Assembly: GCA_001643675.2 (NCBI GenBank)
Contig: LSRY02000047.1
Location: 682,001-746,000 of the forward strand
Length of the DNA stretch: 64,000 bases
Direction of reading: 5' to 3'
Source of the DNA: Monocercomonoides exilis
Taxonomy: Eukaryota; Preaxostyla; Oxymonadida; Polymastigidae
Under the pieces are notes generated by a model, which was not told where the DNA came from, ran no database searches, and worked only from the letters and a program-made list of their open reading frames with translations. Positions 23,141 through 34,600 of the stretch are shown here, in pieces. The first letter of the stretch is position 1. Every line of letters starts with the position of its first letter. A program made the position numbers and the translations under genes.

Positions 23141-23187
23141 ATTGACCGACAGCCACAAAAATTCGCTTGTCGTGTCGCATAGGTCTA

Positions 23188-24281
23188 ATTGAGTGTTTTA
23201 ATGAATATTTATTTGTATATGTTTGACAATTTGAATGATAAAAAAATTCATTCAAACTAGATTCTCAAATCAAAATCTAATTTTGAACCTTTTTTCACAA
23301 ATGTTTAACAAAAAAAGAAAATAATAAAAATATTGTATTAATTATTCCTTTTTTCAAAATTTGACACAAACACTTGTATATTCTGAAAATTGCGTTTCAA
23401 GCAAAAACAGTGAAATGAGAAAAAAAGGTCAAAAATTTATTGAAAGGGTTAATAATAAGTTTCAGTAATAATATAGGAATGTGGAATTGTGATGCTGTAG
23501 CTTTAAACGTTCGGTATGAAATACACGCTTCGTTGCCAGCAAGTCTTAGATCTGTGTTCAAGAATAATAAAAAAGATGATTTATTTATTGAACATGTCTA
23601 TTTCGAAGTATTAAATATCAGAATGTTGCGAAAAATGTCAATAAAAAAGTTTATATATTTATTTATTGATTAAAGCATTTGTTTGTCTTTTAAAAGTCAA
23701 AAAAAGTTTAAAAAAAAAGGTTGAGATTAATTTTTTAAGTCAAGACAAAATATGCACACTAGTGTTTGCAACCTCTTTTTTTTTTAAAGAAACAATCTTT
23801 GATAAAGAAAATGTTGCGATCATCCATATTGACAAAAAAAAATGCTCACTGCAATTCTCACTTTTTCCTTTTTCCTTTTGTCACTCTCTCAATTGATTTT
23901 CTTTTTCGAAAAATCAGCTTTTTAACAACAAATGAATTGAAAACAGATAATAATGTATTTAGAACATGGATTCATTATCCATAAATAGAAATTTTATTAA
24001 TTTGTTGTGATTTATCATAATCTCAATGGTTTTAATGGGTGGGAAAAAATATTTTGCTTTATGAATTTTGTTCTATTTGATATTATGGAATATTGTTCTC
24101 TATTTTCATGTTTTTCTTCATTATTTTTAACATTAGAATAAAAGAAAAATAATGACATGACAACAGAAACAGTTTGGAACAAAATTCAGTTTTTTCATAA
24201 TTGAAAAAAATTTGCCACAAATTGAAAATGTTAACCATTATTTATTTTTTATTCAGAGAATTTTTTATAATTTATTTATTT
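23188..24281. other. AT-rich spacer
   Basis: Two open frames of 76-77 codons (23440-23673 and 23666-23896) overlap without recognisable content. One contains GMWNCDAVALNVRYEIHAS, which looks protein-like but has no partner segments. No gene is supported. Confidence 0.4.
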
Positions 24282-25276
24282 ATGGAAGCGCAAAAATATA
24301 TTGTGCCATTGACTGGCACTTTGATTGGTGCATTAGGAGTTTATGGATTTCAGTGGGTTATGGGCAAAATTCAACAGAAGCACAGGAAAAACAAGAAATC
24401 ACATAAAGCTTCTTCGACTGCCAATTCAGCATCTTCAAACACCAAAAATGAGCAGTCTTCAAGCGATGAGACAGATGTTTCAGGAGATACAATATTGAAG
24501 CTTCCTCACATTTACACGCCTCGTCTTGTTTCTGCACCTATTCGAACAGTTGCAGAGCGTGCTTTTGATCTTCTGAAAGGTTTGCTGATGCGAATAAAAA
24601 ATTGTTGTTAAAAATAAAGTTTATAATAACGCTTGCATATCTCGCTGAATGCAATGTTTTATATGATTTTTTAGAGAAGTTTCCAGAGCAAGTTGAAATT
24701 GTGCCTTTCAGATACTTCTTTCCTCTCTCAAGCTCCACCCTTACACTTCTTTCACTGACACCAGAAATAACCGAGCCTATGATTGCTGGACACCCACAAA
24801 CAATTTACAACACATTTCTGTATCCTGTGAAAAGCGTCTTGCAAAATGCGTCAATCAGTCGTTTCTGGTTTGAGGTGATCCACCAAAACACACAAGGTTT
24901 GTATAATATGTTTTATTTTGCATTATTTTATAAAAAAATATTTGACTATAATTTTTTGTGTGAAGATCCTCTTTTGGAATGGAGCAAGTCTGCATATAAG
25001 CTTGACAACTTCAAGCCCAAAGCAAAAACGAACAAAATAACACACGCAATTCCATTATTTATAGCAAGTTTAGAAGACAGGATTCAAGATCCGTTTTTGG
25101 CCAAGCTGCTATTTGTTCGGCAATTTACACATTCTTCTCGGTGCCTGAACTCGCTTCCGATGTATGGTTCTATGGGTTCTTCATCCTCTTCTTCTTCTCA
25201 GTCAACTATTTCTAAAATTGTTCCTGCAAATGCAGCACCTTTGGCTGTCCTTGTATTTTGTGTTTGTGCGAAATAA
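24282..25276 (+). CDS. Uncharacterised membrane-anchored protein
   Basis: Exons 24282-24579, 24675-24896 and 24966-25276, joined in frame by GTTTGC...TTTTTTAG and GTTTGT...GTGAAG introns (276 residues, TAA stop). An N-terminal hydrophobic helix (about residues 7-24, VPLTGTLIGALGVYGFQWVM) is followed by a Lys-rich stretch and a Ser/Asn/Glu-rich linker (residues 35-68). The C-terminal domain, about 200 residues, contains HIYTPRLVSAPIRTVAERAF and WFEVIHQ. The topology suggests a signal anchor in the ER or another organelle membrane, with the body on the other side of the Lys-rich region (inference). I do not recognise the family. An upstream in-frame ATG at 24228 would add more hydrophobic residues. 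Confidence 0.7.
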
Positions 25277-25476
25277 AACTCGCAATGCTCTCATTTCTTT
25301 TTTTCTTCGTTGAACGAAATTCGCATCTTCACATACGTATTTCATATTTCACTTCAAAAATGCATCTCAAGGATGTCACTCATTTTCTAATTTTTTGTTA
25401 TTGAAATTTTAAATACTCTTTTGATCACATCCATAATCCACCAATAACTGTTTGCTTTTTTCCAAACAACAAAACA

Positions 25477-25986
25477 ATGTCAATCCCACCTCCACCTGGA
25501 CAAATCGCATCGAGCTCCACGTCATCAATGAGCGAAGTGGAAAGCACACTGCAACGAATAAATCAGCATCCTGGGGTGCTGGGGCTGATAGTGACACATG
25601 GAGATGGAAAAGGAACTCGATGCCTTGCGTCGAGTGAAGATAGCCCTGTGATGAGCGGAAAGGATAACTATGCAAATTACTGCACGCTCCTAGCTTCGCA
25701 AGCAAGAAGTTCAATTCGAGATTTGGATCCATTGGTTTGATTAATTTTTTTATGTTTCATATTTTTTCATCGAATTATACATCAACATGCAATTCAACGG
25801 GGATCAGGACGATTTAAAATTCATGCGAGTGAGGACAAGAAAAGTTGAGATGATGATTGCACCTGGTTTGCGATTTTTTCTGTTTTTCAAAAAATTCTCA
25901 TTGTTGGTGTTGTGGGTTTTCTTTTTTATTTTTCAGTAAAAGAGCACACAATCATTTGTGTGCAAGATCCATCTGTCAAAAAATAA
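25477..25986 (+). CDS. DYNLRB: Dynein light chain, roadblock/LC7 type
   Basis: Exons 25477-25734, 25808-25865 and 25937-25986 (121 residues, TAA stop). The roadblock fold is complete: EVESTLQRINQHPGVLGLIV, then SIRDLDPL|DDLKFMRVRTRK, then VEMMIAP|VKEHTIICVQDP. This aligns end to end with DYNLRB1 (RDxDPxNDLxFLRIRxKKxE). It links cargo or adaptors to the dynein intermediate chain, in cytoplasm or cilium. A Pro/Ser-rich N-terminal extension of about 18 residues precedes the domain. It is convergent with the eL15 gene. Confidence 0.95.
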
Positions 25987-26255
25987 GCAACCGACAATTT
26001 TTAAACACGCCACACATTTCACGCTTCAACCTTTTTCGTTTTTGTTTCTTGTCACATTCGTTCAATATTTTTTTTTTTGAAAAGAACTGAAATAATTCTT
26101 CATTAATTTTGTGAAACAAAGCTAAACTCAATGAGACAAATATTAGAGAAAGTGATAAGTTTTCATGTTGTGCGATATGTTTCAGATTTGCGAGGAAAAA
26201 TGGATCATCACAAAAAAGAAACACACAGAACACAACACGATGATCAGCAAGATTC

Positions 26256-26961
26256 CTATCTGTAACGATGGAGGTTGACGGTATTTCTGCGTTTCCATGA
26301 AGCACGACGGGACGGGCGCAGCTTTCTCAAGCCGTATCCCTTTGACATCAATCCACGGAAGTGGCGGCCAGCGCTTGTCAGTCCGTGGAGCTCTCTGTGC
26401 TTGTGGACAGGGTTGGCAACCCAGCGATATCTTGGATCATTGCGAATTGCGTTGTGGCTTGGATCAACAAGGATGACTTCGTACCACTTGAAGATACCGT
26501 CTTGGGCAACCCAGTATGAGTTCAGCACACGAAGATTCGGGCATCTCTTTCCAACACGTCCCTCGGCGGTCGAGCGCATGTTGCGTGCAAAAGTCAGCTG
26601 ATGCACACCATGCCACTTGGGCTTGTGGTAGGTGATACCCTTCTTGACCGGACGCTTGCGGCTTCCACGGCGAACACGAATTCGATAAAGCAAAAATCCC
26701 TGCTTTGCCTTGTATCCCAACTTGCGTGCTTTGTCAGCTCTAGTTGGGCGAGTGATGCGGTGGCATACAGGAAGTTGACGGTATTCCCATGCGCGAACAC
26801 GGAACAAGAAGCGCATTACATCGCTTTGTTTCTTTCTCCACAATTCTGCATTCAGTCAGCAGGATCAAATTTACAAATTCCACAAAAAAGATTAAAAATT
26901 ATATGCAACTTCCAGCATTAAACAAATATCTCATACCTTGGATGTAAGAGTAAGCACCCAT
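26256..26961 (-). CDS. RPL15: 60S ribosomal protein eL15
   Basis: Exons 26937-26961 (25 nt) and 26256-26845, joined by a GTATGA...AATGCAG intron (204 residues, TAG stop, the same length as human eL15). The first exon encodes MGAYSYIQ and the join gives [14 protein letters not shown], the universal eL15 start. [26 protein letters not shown] and the C-terminal [11 protein letters not shown] are diagnostic. It is a component of the large-subunit core. The tiny first exon right after the ATG is a common arrangement in ribosomal protein genes. Confidence 0.98.
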
Positions 26962-27106
26962 GTTTTTGGTGAATGATCTCTTGTTGATCCTAAACTTATA
27001 TTTTGAAAATACAAAAAAAATTTCTTTTCATCAACGCTGAAAAAAAATATTAACGACAATAAAAACAAAAAAAAAAGATTTATGACAATAAATTTAAAAA
27101 CAAAAG

Positions 27107-27636
27107 GGTAAAGTGTAACTTATTGGGTCCGAAAATTTTCATAGAAATTATCTTGAATTATTTCTTAAATATACTTCATTGTTGAAAATTCGATTAATAA
27201 ATGTGTAATTAAGTTTCAACGATTAACAAATAAGTTGTGAATTTCAGTTTCATTACCAAAAATAAAACCAGAATTTACAAATATTTACTGAAACATACAA
27301 AATTTTCTTCATTCTCCAACGAATTTTCTTCTTAAATTAACTTTAATCAAAAAATCCTCAAAAAAAAATTGTTGTTATTAACAGAATCTGAAGATATTTC
27401 ATCATCTTTGAAGTTTTTTTTTCATTATCCATAAAAAATATTGAATGGATCTGTCCAACCTATTGAGTGATAATGATTTAAAAATAATGTTCTGATAGGA
27501 TTTTTCAATAGAAATCATAATTTTTTTTTACAAAAAATATCATTCGATGAATGATGATATTCGAATGTGTCAAATTTGGTGAAACATTGATTATAATTCA
27601 CAGTGAAAATCGGGACCCAATATGTTACATCTTACC
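27107..27636. mobile_element. Small hAT-like MITE with perfect 8-bp duplication
   Basis: Termini GGTAAAGTGTAACTTATTGG (left) and, inverted from the right, GGTAAGATGTAACATATTGG match over about 24 bp. The element is bounded on both sides by AACAAAAG (27099-27106 and 27637-27644). It is 530 bp, AT-rich and non-coding. The 8-bp duplication fits hAT or a related superfamily. Its termini differ from the TAGACCT element at 17.9 kb. Confidence 0.8.
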
Positions 27637-28216
27637 AACAAAAGATGGCTTTTATTAAATAAAATGAATTTATTTAACTAATAGAAAATTTCGCTTTATA
27701 CAAAAATAACAATTGGGAATTTATTTTTTCTTCAATTCTGAAATCTTTTTTGATTTTAATTAATCTTGGGGAATAAGAATATAGAACAGTCAAATGGATT
27801 GTATCTTTTCTTCCATTTGTTTTTTTACGAAGCGAAACAATTGAAGTACCACTTCAATCATGAAAAAAAAGTACAGACAACAATCAAGAAAGAATAATAA
27901 AAATAGTACAATAAAAAGACATATTTATAAAATAAGATGAAATATAAAACTGGACTATTGATTGAAACCTTCTTTCTTTATAAAGGCAAATAATAATAAA
28001 AAAACGAACAAAACATTCTCAAACTTAGAAAAAAATAACCACAGAAAGTGGTTATAATAAGTGAATTAGAACGGAATAAAATTAAAAAAATAATCAAAAA
28101 GATTTAATTGCCACGCATTTCATTTGCTCATTTATCTCATTATGCGTATAAACCCAATCTTTTCTTTTCTTTTCTTTTCTTTTCTTTTCTTTTGTGGGAT
28201 ATCAAAAAAAAAGAAA
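27637..28216. other. AT-rich spacer with hairpin and TTTTC repeat
   Basis: A hairpin ATAACCAC-AGAAA-GTGGTTAT lies near 28035 and a TTTTC repeat at about 28160-28192. This is the 3' flank of the ArfGAP gene. No gene seen. Confidence 0.55.
28160..28192. repeat. TTTTC pentanucleotide repeat
   Basis: Six to seven copies of TTTTC just downstream of the ArfGAP stop; the same unit recurs at about 38460-38491. Confidence 0.85.
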
Positions 28217-29629
28217 TTACCATGGCCTTGCAGCAGGATACGGCTGCGACGGCCACACAGAAGCGCCAGCCGGCTGGCACATCATCTGCATCTGCGGCGA
28301 CGGAATTGGAGACGGTGAAGGAGATCCAGCCCATCCTCCTCCGGGGCCGTACATCGCCTGCCCAACCATCGGCACACCAACTCCCATCTGCGCCTGGGGA
28401 TGCGGCTGAAACATCGCCATGATCGACGCAGCATTCTGCTGAGTGGCCTCTTTCGAGGACACATTCATGTCAAGCACAAGACTAGGCTCGTCGTTGCTCA
28501 CAGGCGCAAACCCTCCAAAGCCTGGCGCACCAGCAGGACCCAAGGCCCCCATCGGAGGCGCTGCGGGAGGCGGAGACGTGAAGGGCGAGAAAGAGACAGC
28601 CGGCGGAGAAGGCGTTGGAGAGGGGAATTTCGGAGATTGGGTGTTTGAAAAAGCTGGAGAGGGACTCTGGCTGTTTGACTTCACAGCCCCACCTCCGGAC
28701 AATCGTGCTATTTCGGCATTAATATCGAATCCTGTTGGTTCAACATGCGGCTTTGTTTGAATTTGTACCAGATCTGGTTCATCAGATGTAACAACAACTT
28801 TGGCAGTTGATGACTGGGAAAGTCTTTGCTGTGGAGTGACTCTGGAAGGAGTTCCAGTTGAAGCTGGAGTCGAAGAAGCTCTGATAGAAGATGGTGCAGG
28901 TGAAGTGTATGGAGATGATGATGGTGTTACGCCTAATCTTGCTTCACGAAGCTGCTCAACCTGAGATTTTCGCTTTTCTCCAGAGTATTGCGCTGACTCC
29001 GCTGGAGATGGAGAAGAACTAAACTCAGAATGAACATTTGTTGAAGAAACACGCACAGGTGAAGGAGATGGCCTTTGTGAATCTTTAGGAGATGGAGATG
29101 GGGATGGAGATGGAGATGGAGCAACAGTTACTTGCCCAACTGGACGTCCAGGGAAAATCTGTGCATAAGCAGGTGGCACTGGTCCATCTGGACTTGCCCA
29201 CATCTTTTTCACATATTTATTCCGAATAAATGTTCTACGCTCTCCTGGTGTGGTTGGTCGTTTATAATCCGCAGGAAGAAGCGCCTCCAAAAACGCGTTT
29301 GCTCTTTTATTTCCCATACTAACCATTGTTTTGACTTGTTCTTGATTCCACTGATCCATGTCTGTTGATTTCACAAATGAAGTCGTAGGGCCTAATGCGC
29401 GATGTTCCCCGCTACACGGATAGCAAATATAAATGCCAAAAGTGATTGAAGTCCATTTTGGATCTAAATAAAAACGCATCAATTTTTATTGCATCACAAA
29501 AATAAAATAAATGCTTCCAAGTTTTATTTACTTACGAAACAACAAACTTTTTTGTCCACAATCGGCACAAACACCATTTCCATCCAATTTCATTTGGCCA
29601 GCCAAAATTTTCTCGAATTGCTTATCCAT
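28217..29629 (-). CDS. ArfGAP-domain protein (SMAP/AGFG-like)
   Basis: Exons 29536-29629 and 28217-29463, joined by a GTAAGT...ATTTAG intron (446 residues, TAA stop). The N-terminal ArfGAP zinc finger is complete: C-x2-C in VCADCGQ, then ITFGIYICYPCSGEHRALG with the second C-x2-C and the catalytic Arg of HRALG. The helical continuation includes MDQWNQEQVKTMVSMGNKRA and YVKKMW. It activates GTP hydrolysis by Arf in membrane traffic. The remaining 300 residues are low-complexity Ser/Pro (SPSPSPSPSP and similar) then Gly/Met/Pro-rich, likely disordered and adaptor-binding. Start MDKQFEKIL is typical of the family. Confidence 0.93.
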
Positions 29630-29997
29630 TAATATATAAGAAAATCAAAAATATGCGTTGCAGGTTCCAACTAGAATGAAAAGGAATAACTTAACAAAAA
29701 CGACTTTGATCAGAACCATACTCTATAATTGACATTTCGAGAAAACTGACATAGAAAGATAAAATTTCTGGAAAAATTTTATGATCCATTATCATACTCA
29801 AAGCAATAAAAATCAAAATGGCTTGCTGATTAAAAAATCTTGAAACATAAAAAATTATTTCAAAAAGAAATTCTCAGTCAATAAAAAACATTTCGACATG
29901 ATAAAAGGAAATATGAAGTGTGGTGCTTATATAATGCAAAATAAGAAAAATTTGTTATTAAAATAGAAAATTAAAAACATAATACTTTATTATTCAT
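29630..29997. other. AT-rich spacer
   Basis: Nothing recognisable between the ArfGAP start and the PKA regulatory subunit stop. Confidence 0.6.
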
Positions 29998-31155
29998 TTA
30001 TCCTTCTTTCTTTTTTTCTTCGTTTTTGCCACTTGTTTTTTCATCATCTTTACCCATTTCTTCCTTTTTTCTTCTCATCCATTCTTCATATTGATCAATA
30101 TTTCTTTTCAGGATATCTTCGATAGGTCCTAACAGACGTTGAAATGCACTCTTTTCGAGTGTAAGGAATTTACATTTGGAGAGAGCAATAACAGACGCTT
30201 TACGAGTCATTTCTTCTGAAAGCAACGCAACTTCACCAAAGAATTCTCCTGATCCCAATTCTCCAACTTTTGTTGGTCCAACTGATGGATCTACCGTTCG
30301 TAACACTTCCACTCTTCCACTTTCGATAATGTAAAAACGAGTTCCAATATCTCCCTCAGCAACAACTACAATTCCTTGCTCGCATTCTTGAGGTTGAAGT
30401 GCGTCACAAAGAGTCTGTCGTTCATATTTGTCAAGTGAATCGAAAAATCTAACTTTCGAGATAAAATCTTGATATTTCATTCGCTTTTCCATGACTGTCT
30501 TCATCATAACATGCCTATATGTCGCTTGATCAATTGCCCAAAGTACGCAGTCTGTTGTAGCTTGTATTGTTGCAGCTCGTGGACAGTTGTGCATCAACGC
30601 AAGCTCACCGAAAGATTCTCCTGCGTTCAGATGAGATACCTTCACTGGCTCCGATGTCTTGTCTTGAGCTATTAAAACATCTACTTCACCAGAATCTATA
30701 ACATAAAAATAGTCCCCTTTGTCGAATTGTCTTATAATAATATCATTTGCTTTTTTCTTCATCTCGAACATTGCATCTAAAAGTCAATTTTTTGAAAAAA
30801 ATAAAGATAATTGCATTTTTTGTCAACTCTCATAAAAGGAAAATCATAACAACATACCAACAATCATTTCTTTTTGTTCTTCATCAAGAGCAAAAAATAG
30901 AAAGTTTGTTTTCGTAATTTCTCGTATTTTCGCTTTAGATTGCTCAGTTTTTTCAACAACTGATATTGTTTTTGTTTCATCATATTTAACGGTTGGAGGA
31001 GCGATAATTGCATGCCGCCGCCCGCTACGATAACGTCCAGAAGTTGTTGGAGGTCGTGGAGCCTCTGTTCCTTCTTCAAGCTCATCTGGAATTGCTGTTC
31101 GTTCTAGAATTGGAGATTTAGTTGGAGAAGGAGAGGACATTTCAGGAGTTGCCAT
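29998..31155 (-). CDS. PRKAR: cAMP-dependent protein kinase regulatory subunit
   Basis: Exons 30858-31155 and 29998-30776 (358 residues). Two cyclic-nucleotide-binding domains lie in tandem, with phosphate-binding cassettes GESFGELALMHNCPRAATI and GEFFGEVALLSEEMTRKAS, each with the conserved Glu and Arg. The N-terminal inhibitor site is GRRHAI, with Ala where a substrate would have Ser, so it is a type-I pseudosubstrate. The N-terminal 45 residues are Pro/Ser/Glu-rich and contain no recognisable dimerisation/docking domain, so it may act as a monomer (inference). The C-terminus is a Lys/Glu-rich tail. It is head to head with glucosidase II (495 bp between starts). Confidence 0.95.
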
Positions 31156-31649
31156 TTATAAACACAAAGCCAAAATGGACCCAAAAACTAGATCAATCCC
31201 ATTTATACATATGCATTATATGAGATTGGTAACTTTCTATTTGATGTTATTATTAAAAAAGATCTCAAATGTTTCATATGATCTTTATGCATTATGTTTT
31301 AACAAAAACAAATCGTGTTATTTCATTGAAAAAGAAAAACATTTTTCTAACAAAGAAGAAGTTATTGACCGATGCAATTTTACCAACATATGTCTTACAT
31401 GCATCTTATCATAAAGACAATGCCATGCAAAAAATTATACTTCACTAATCATGATGAACTTCAAAGGCTCAAAAAAATTGGAAAGAATATTTTTGCAATA
31501 ACTCTTTTCACTTATATAAAAAAGATAAAAAAGTCTTTTGAAAATGCTCCGAAAGTCATGTGATAAATTTCACAGGTATATTCATTTAAACAATGTTTTT
31601 ATCAATTCACTTTTCCAAAAAGTTTCCCACTTTTAAATTTGTTTGAATA
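31156..31649. other. Intergenic region between divergent genes
   Basis: Contains the upstream regions of the PKA regulatory subunit (-) and glucosidase II (+). No TATA-like or other element stands out beyond general AT-richness. Confidence 0.5.
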
Positions 31650-34600
31650 ATGATTGTGTTGTTACTGCTGTTGCTATCATTTTTTGTCCTTTCTGTGGAC
31701 AGAACAAAATATATGGTGTATGAGGAATCAGGATTTTACAGAAGAAACAGATCATTATTTCCTGGAGCTGCACCATTTTATCTATCTCCAAATATGACTG
31801 TTCACAACTCTTCAATAACTGGGATCGTTATAAATAGACTTGAATCAGTTATTCTTTCTTACACATTTTCCTTTTATGAGGAAGGGATTGTTCGCTTTAC
31901 TCTCTTTGAAGAAGATGGGTTGTATATACGATTGCCGATTTCTGATGTCTTGATAGATTATGTTGAGCCATGTCCAATTTCAGCAACGAAAGATAATGAA
32001 ACAATGACTATTAAATTTGGAAATTATCAGATGAAAATTTATTTCAAACGATTTTTGTTTGAACTTAGTGATGAAAATGGCGTTTACATGATGCTTAACA
32101 AAAATAAGATGTTCAATTTCGAACATTACAGAGAACGTCCAAGATGGATGCCAGAAGTTACTGTGAAATCTTCATCTATAAAAGGAAAAGAATCAACGGT
32201 GACAGTTCCATCAACGACTGCTGTTAGACGAAAGCCACTTTCTTTGCCAATTCCTGGAAAGTATCCTGCCGAAACAGATAATATGTGGGAAGAGACCTGG
32301 CGTGGGTTCACAGATTCGAAGCCTCGAGGCCCATCTTCCTTGGGATTGGAAGTGACATTTGTTGGAATGAGTGATGTTCACGGATTGCCTGAACGAGCGA
32401 CCACTTTGTCTCTTCCAACCACAAAGGGAAGAGACCCAGTCATCAGAGAGCCTATTCGCTTATATAACACCGATGTCTTCCAATACGAGATGGACTCGCT
32501 CCAGCCGCTGTATGGCTCCATCCCGCTGGTTGTTGGGCGGCATCCGATGACAGGCAGAGCAGCTGGCTGCCTGTGGCTGAATGCAGCAGACACGTGGGTC
32601 GACATTGAGAAGGAGCGGGGCACTGACACATTCAGCACAAGCGTCATTGATGCTGAGACGGGAGAAATGTACACGAAGAACGGAAGACCTGCAATCAAGA
32701 CGAACATCACTGTGCATTTCATTAGCGAGGCCGGTCGGATGGACGTGCTGTGCTGGCCAGGCAACAACAGAAAGAGCAAAAACCAGAGCAAAATGAAAAG
32801 CACAGAGGAAATGAAGCAACAGCAACAGAAGAATGAATCAATCAAAGAGAACGAATCAGCATCAAACAAAACATCTGTCAATACAACAGCAAACAACACA
32901 TCAACAAGCAATTCATCTTCAGCCAACAGTCAGCCATTTCACGACAGAGGGCATTATCTCACCGGCATAGCTTCCGTCATGTGGAAGTATGCTCGGCTGA
33001 CGGGTGCTCCGTGTCTGCCTCCTCTCTTTGCACTGGGCTACCACCAATGTCGATGGAACTATTTCACCGACGCCGAAGTGAGCGGGATTGTGGCTGGGTT
33101 TGACGAGCACCGCATTCCGATGGATGTGGTGTGGCTGGATGTGGAGCACACAGAGAGGAAGAAGTACTTCACGTGGAATAGGCTCAGCTTTCCCGAGCCT
33201 GTGGTTATGCAGGAGAAGATGGCGCAGATGGGGCTGAAGCTGGTGACGATTGTTGATCCGCATGTGAAGCAGGAGGGAGGTTACCCCGTGGGCGGTGAGG
33301 CCGGCGTGAACGGCTTCCTCATCCGCACTAGCGACGGCGAGACACCCTTCGAAGGTAACTGCTGGCCAGGTATCTCAGTCTACCCGGACTTCCTCGACCC
33401 CACAACACGCTATTGGTGGAGCGAGTATTTCTCCGCTGCACCTCGACGATTCGGAGAATCTTCTGAGATACTGCAGGCGACGGGGCAGGCGTGGAGCGCA
33501 TCGACGCTTGGCACGCCCATATTGCACCACTGGAACGATATGAACGAGCCAACCGTATTTGACGGACCGGAGACTTCGATGCCGAAGGACTGCCTGCATT
33601 TGGATGGAAGAGAGCATCGCGAGGTGCACAATGTGTTTGGACACCACTTTGTGATGGCGACTCATCAAGGGATGAGCACAAGATACGCCTTCACTTCGAA
33701 GACACAATACCAGTCATCTTCAGCAGCTGCCTCTGCCACTGCACGGAAGCACTCTCAACCGCTGCCGATGCAGGCAGAGCGGCCGTTCATCCTCACTCGC
33801 TCGTTCTTTGCAGGCACACAGCGCTATGCAGCCATGTGGACAGGCGACAACACAGCCAGCTGGAGCCAGCTGAGAGGAGGGATAGCGATGCTGCTGACGA
33901 TTTCGGTGAGCGGGTTCCCGTTTGTTGGCACAGACATCGGCGGCTTCTTCTTTGACCCCACGCCTGAGCTGATGATCAGATGGTACCAGGCTGCTGCATT
34001 CACCCCGTTCTTCCGGTCGCATGCCCATCTGGACACGAAACACAGAGAGCCGTGGATGTTTGAAGCAACCGACAAGGACATCATGAGAGAAGCCATCATT
34101 GGCAGATACAAGCTGCTCCCGCTGTTCTACACGCTCTTCCACGAGGCGGCTGATGTTGGGCTGCCAGTCATGCGGCCTGTGTGGATGGAGTGCGCGTGGG
34201 AGCTGCCTCGCACGACGGATACGAGCGAAATTGCAGGATTCAAGCAGCATACAACTGAAAATGTTGAGGAATCGAAGAAACAGAATGAAGGGAATACAGA
34301 AGATAATGATGAGCAACAAGAAGCCTCAACAAATTCTTCAAATGAATCAGATGAAAATAAGAAAACCGAACAAACAAACAGCACAAAGCCGAACGAGAAG
34401 CTTTTGGAAGAAAGAAAAAAAGCAGCAAAACTACGAAAAGAAGAGAAGAAGAGAGAAAAATTACGAACGGAGCATTTTTATGCCGACGAAGAGACGTTTA
34501 TGGTTGGATCATCACTTTATGTTGTTCCCATCACAGAGTCTGGAATCAAAACAAAGACGATCTATCTTCCACCCTATCGCAATCCAGATGCGCTCAGCAG

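Larger units (their letters stand above)
17910..23187 (+). mobile_element. hAT-superfamily DNA transposon, inactive, with nested insertions
   Basis: Inverted termini begin TAGACCTGTGTGAC on the left (17910) and, reading inwards from the right end, TAGACCTATGCGAC (23187). They are flanked by 8-bp near-duplicates AGTGAGTG (17902-17909) and ATTGAGTG (23188-23195). An 8-bp duplication is the hallmark of hAT elements. Inside is a broken hAT transposase (about 18900-21960). Two smaller elements (20902-21141 and 21418-21875) have inserted into it. The 1.2 kb before the right end and 1 kb after the left end hold no recognisable gene. The divergence of termini and duplications, and the broken frames, show that it is old and non-autonomous. 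Confidence 0.75.

Noticed and set aside
23440-23900. Two overlapping frames as a gene
   Set aside because: Neither has homology, splice continuity or composition different from the AT-rich background.
26275-26921. Plus-strand frames opposite eL15
   Set aside because: Antisense of a certain ribosomal protein gene.
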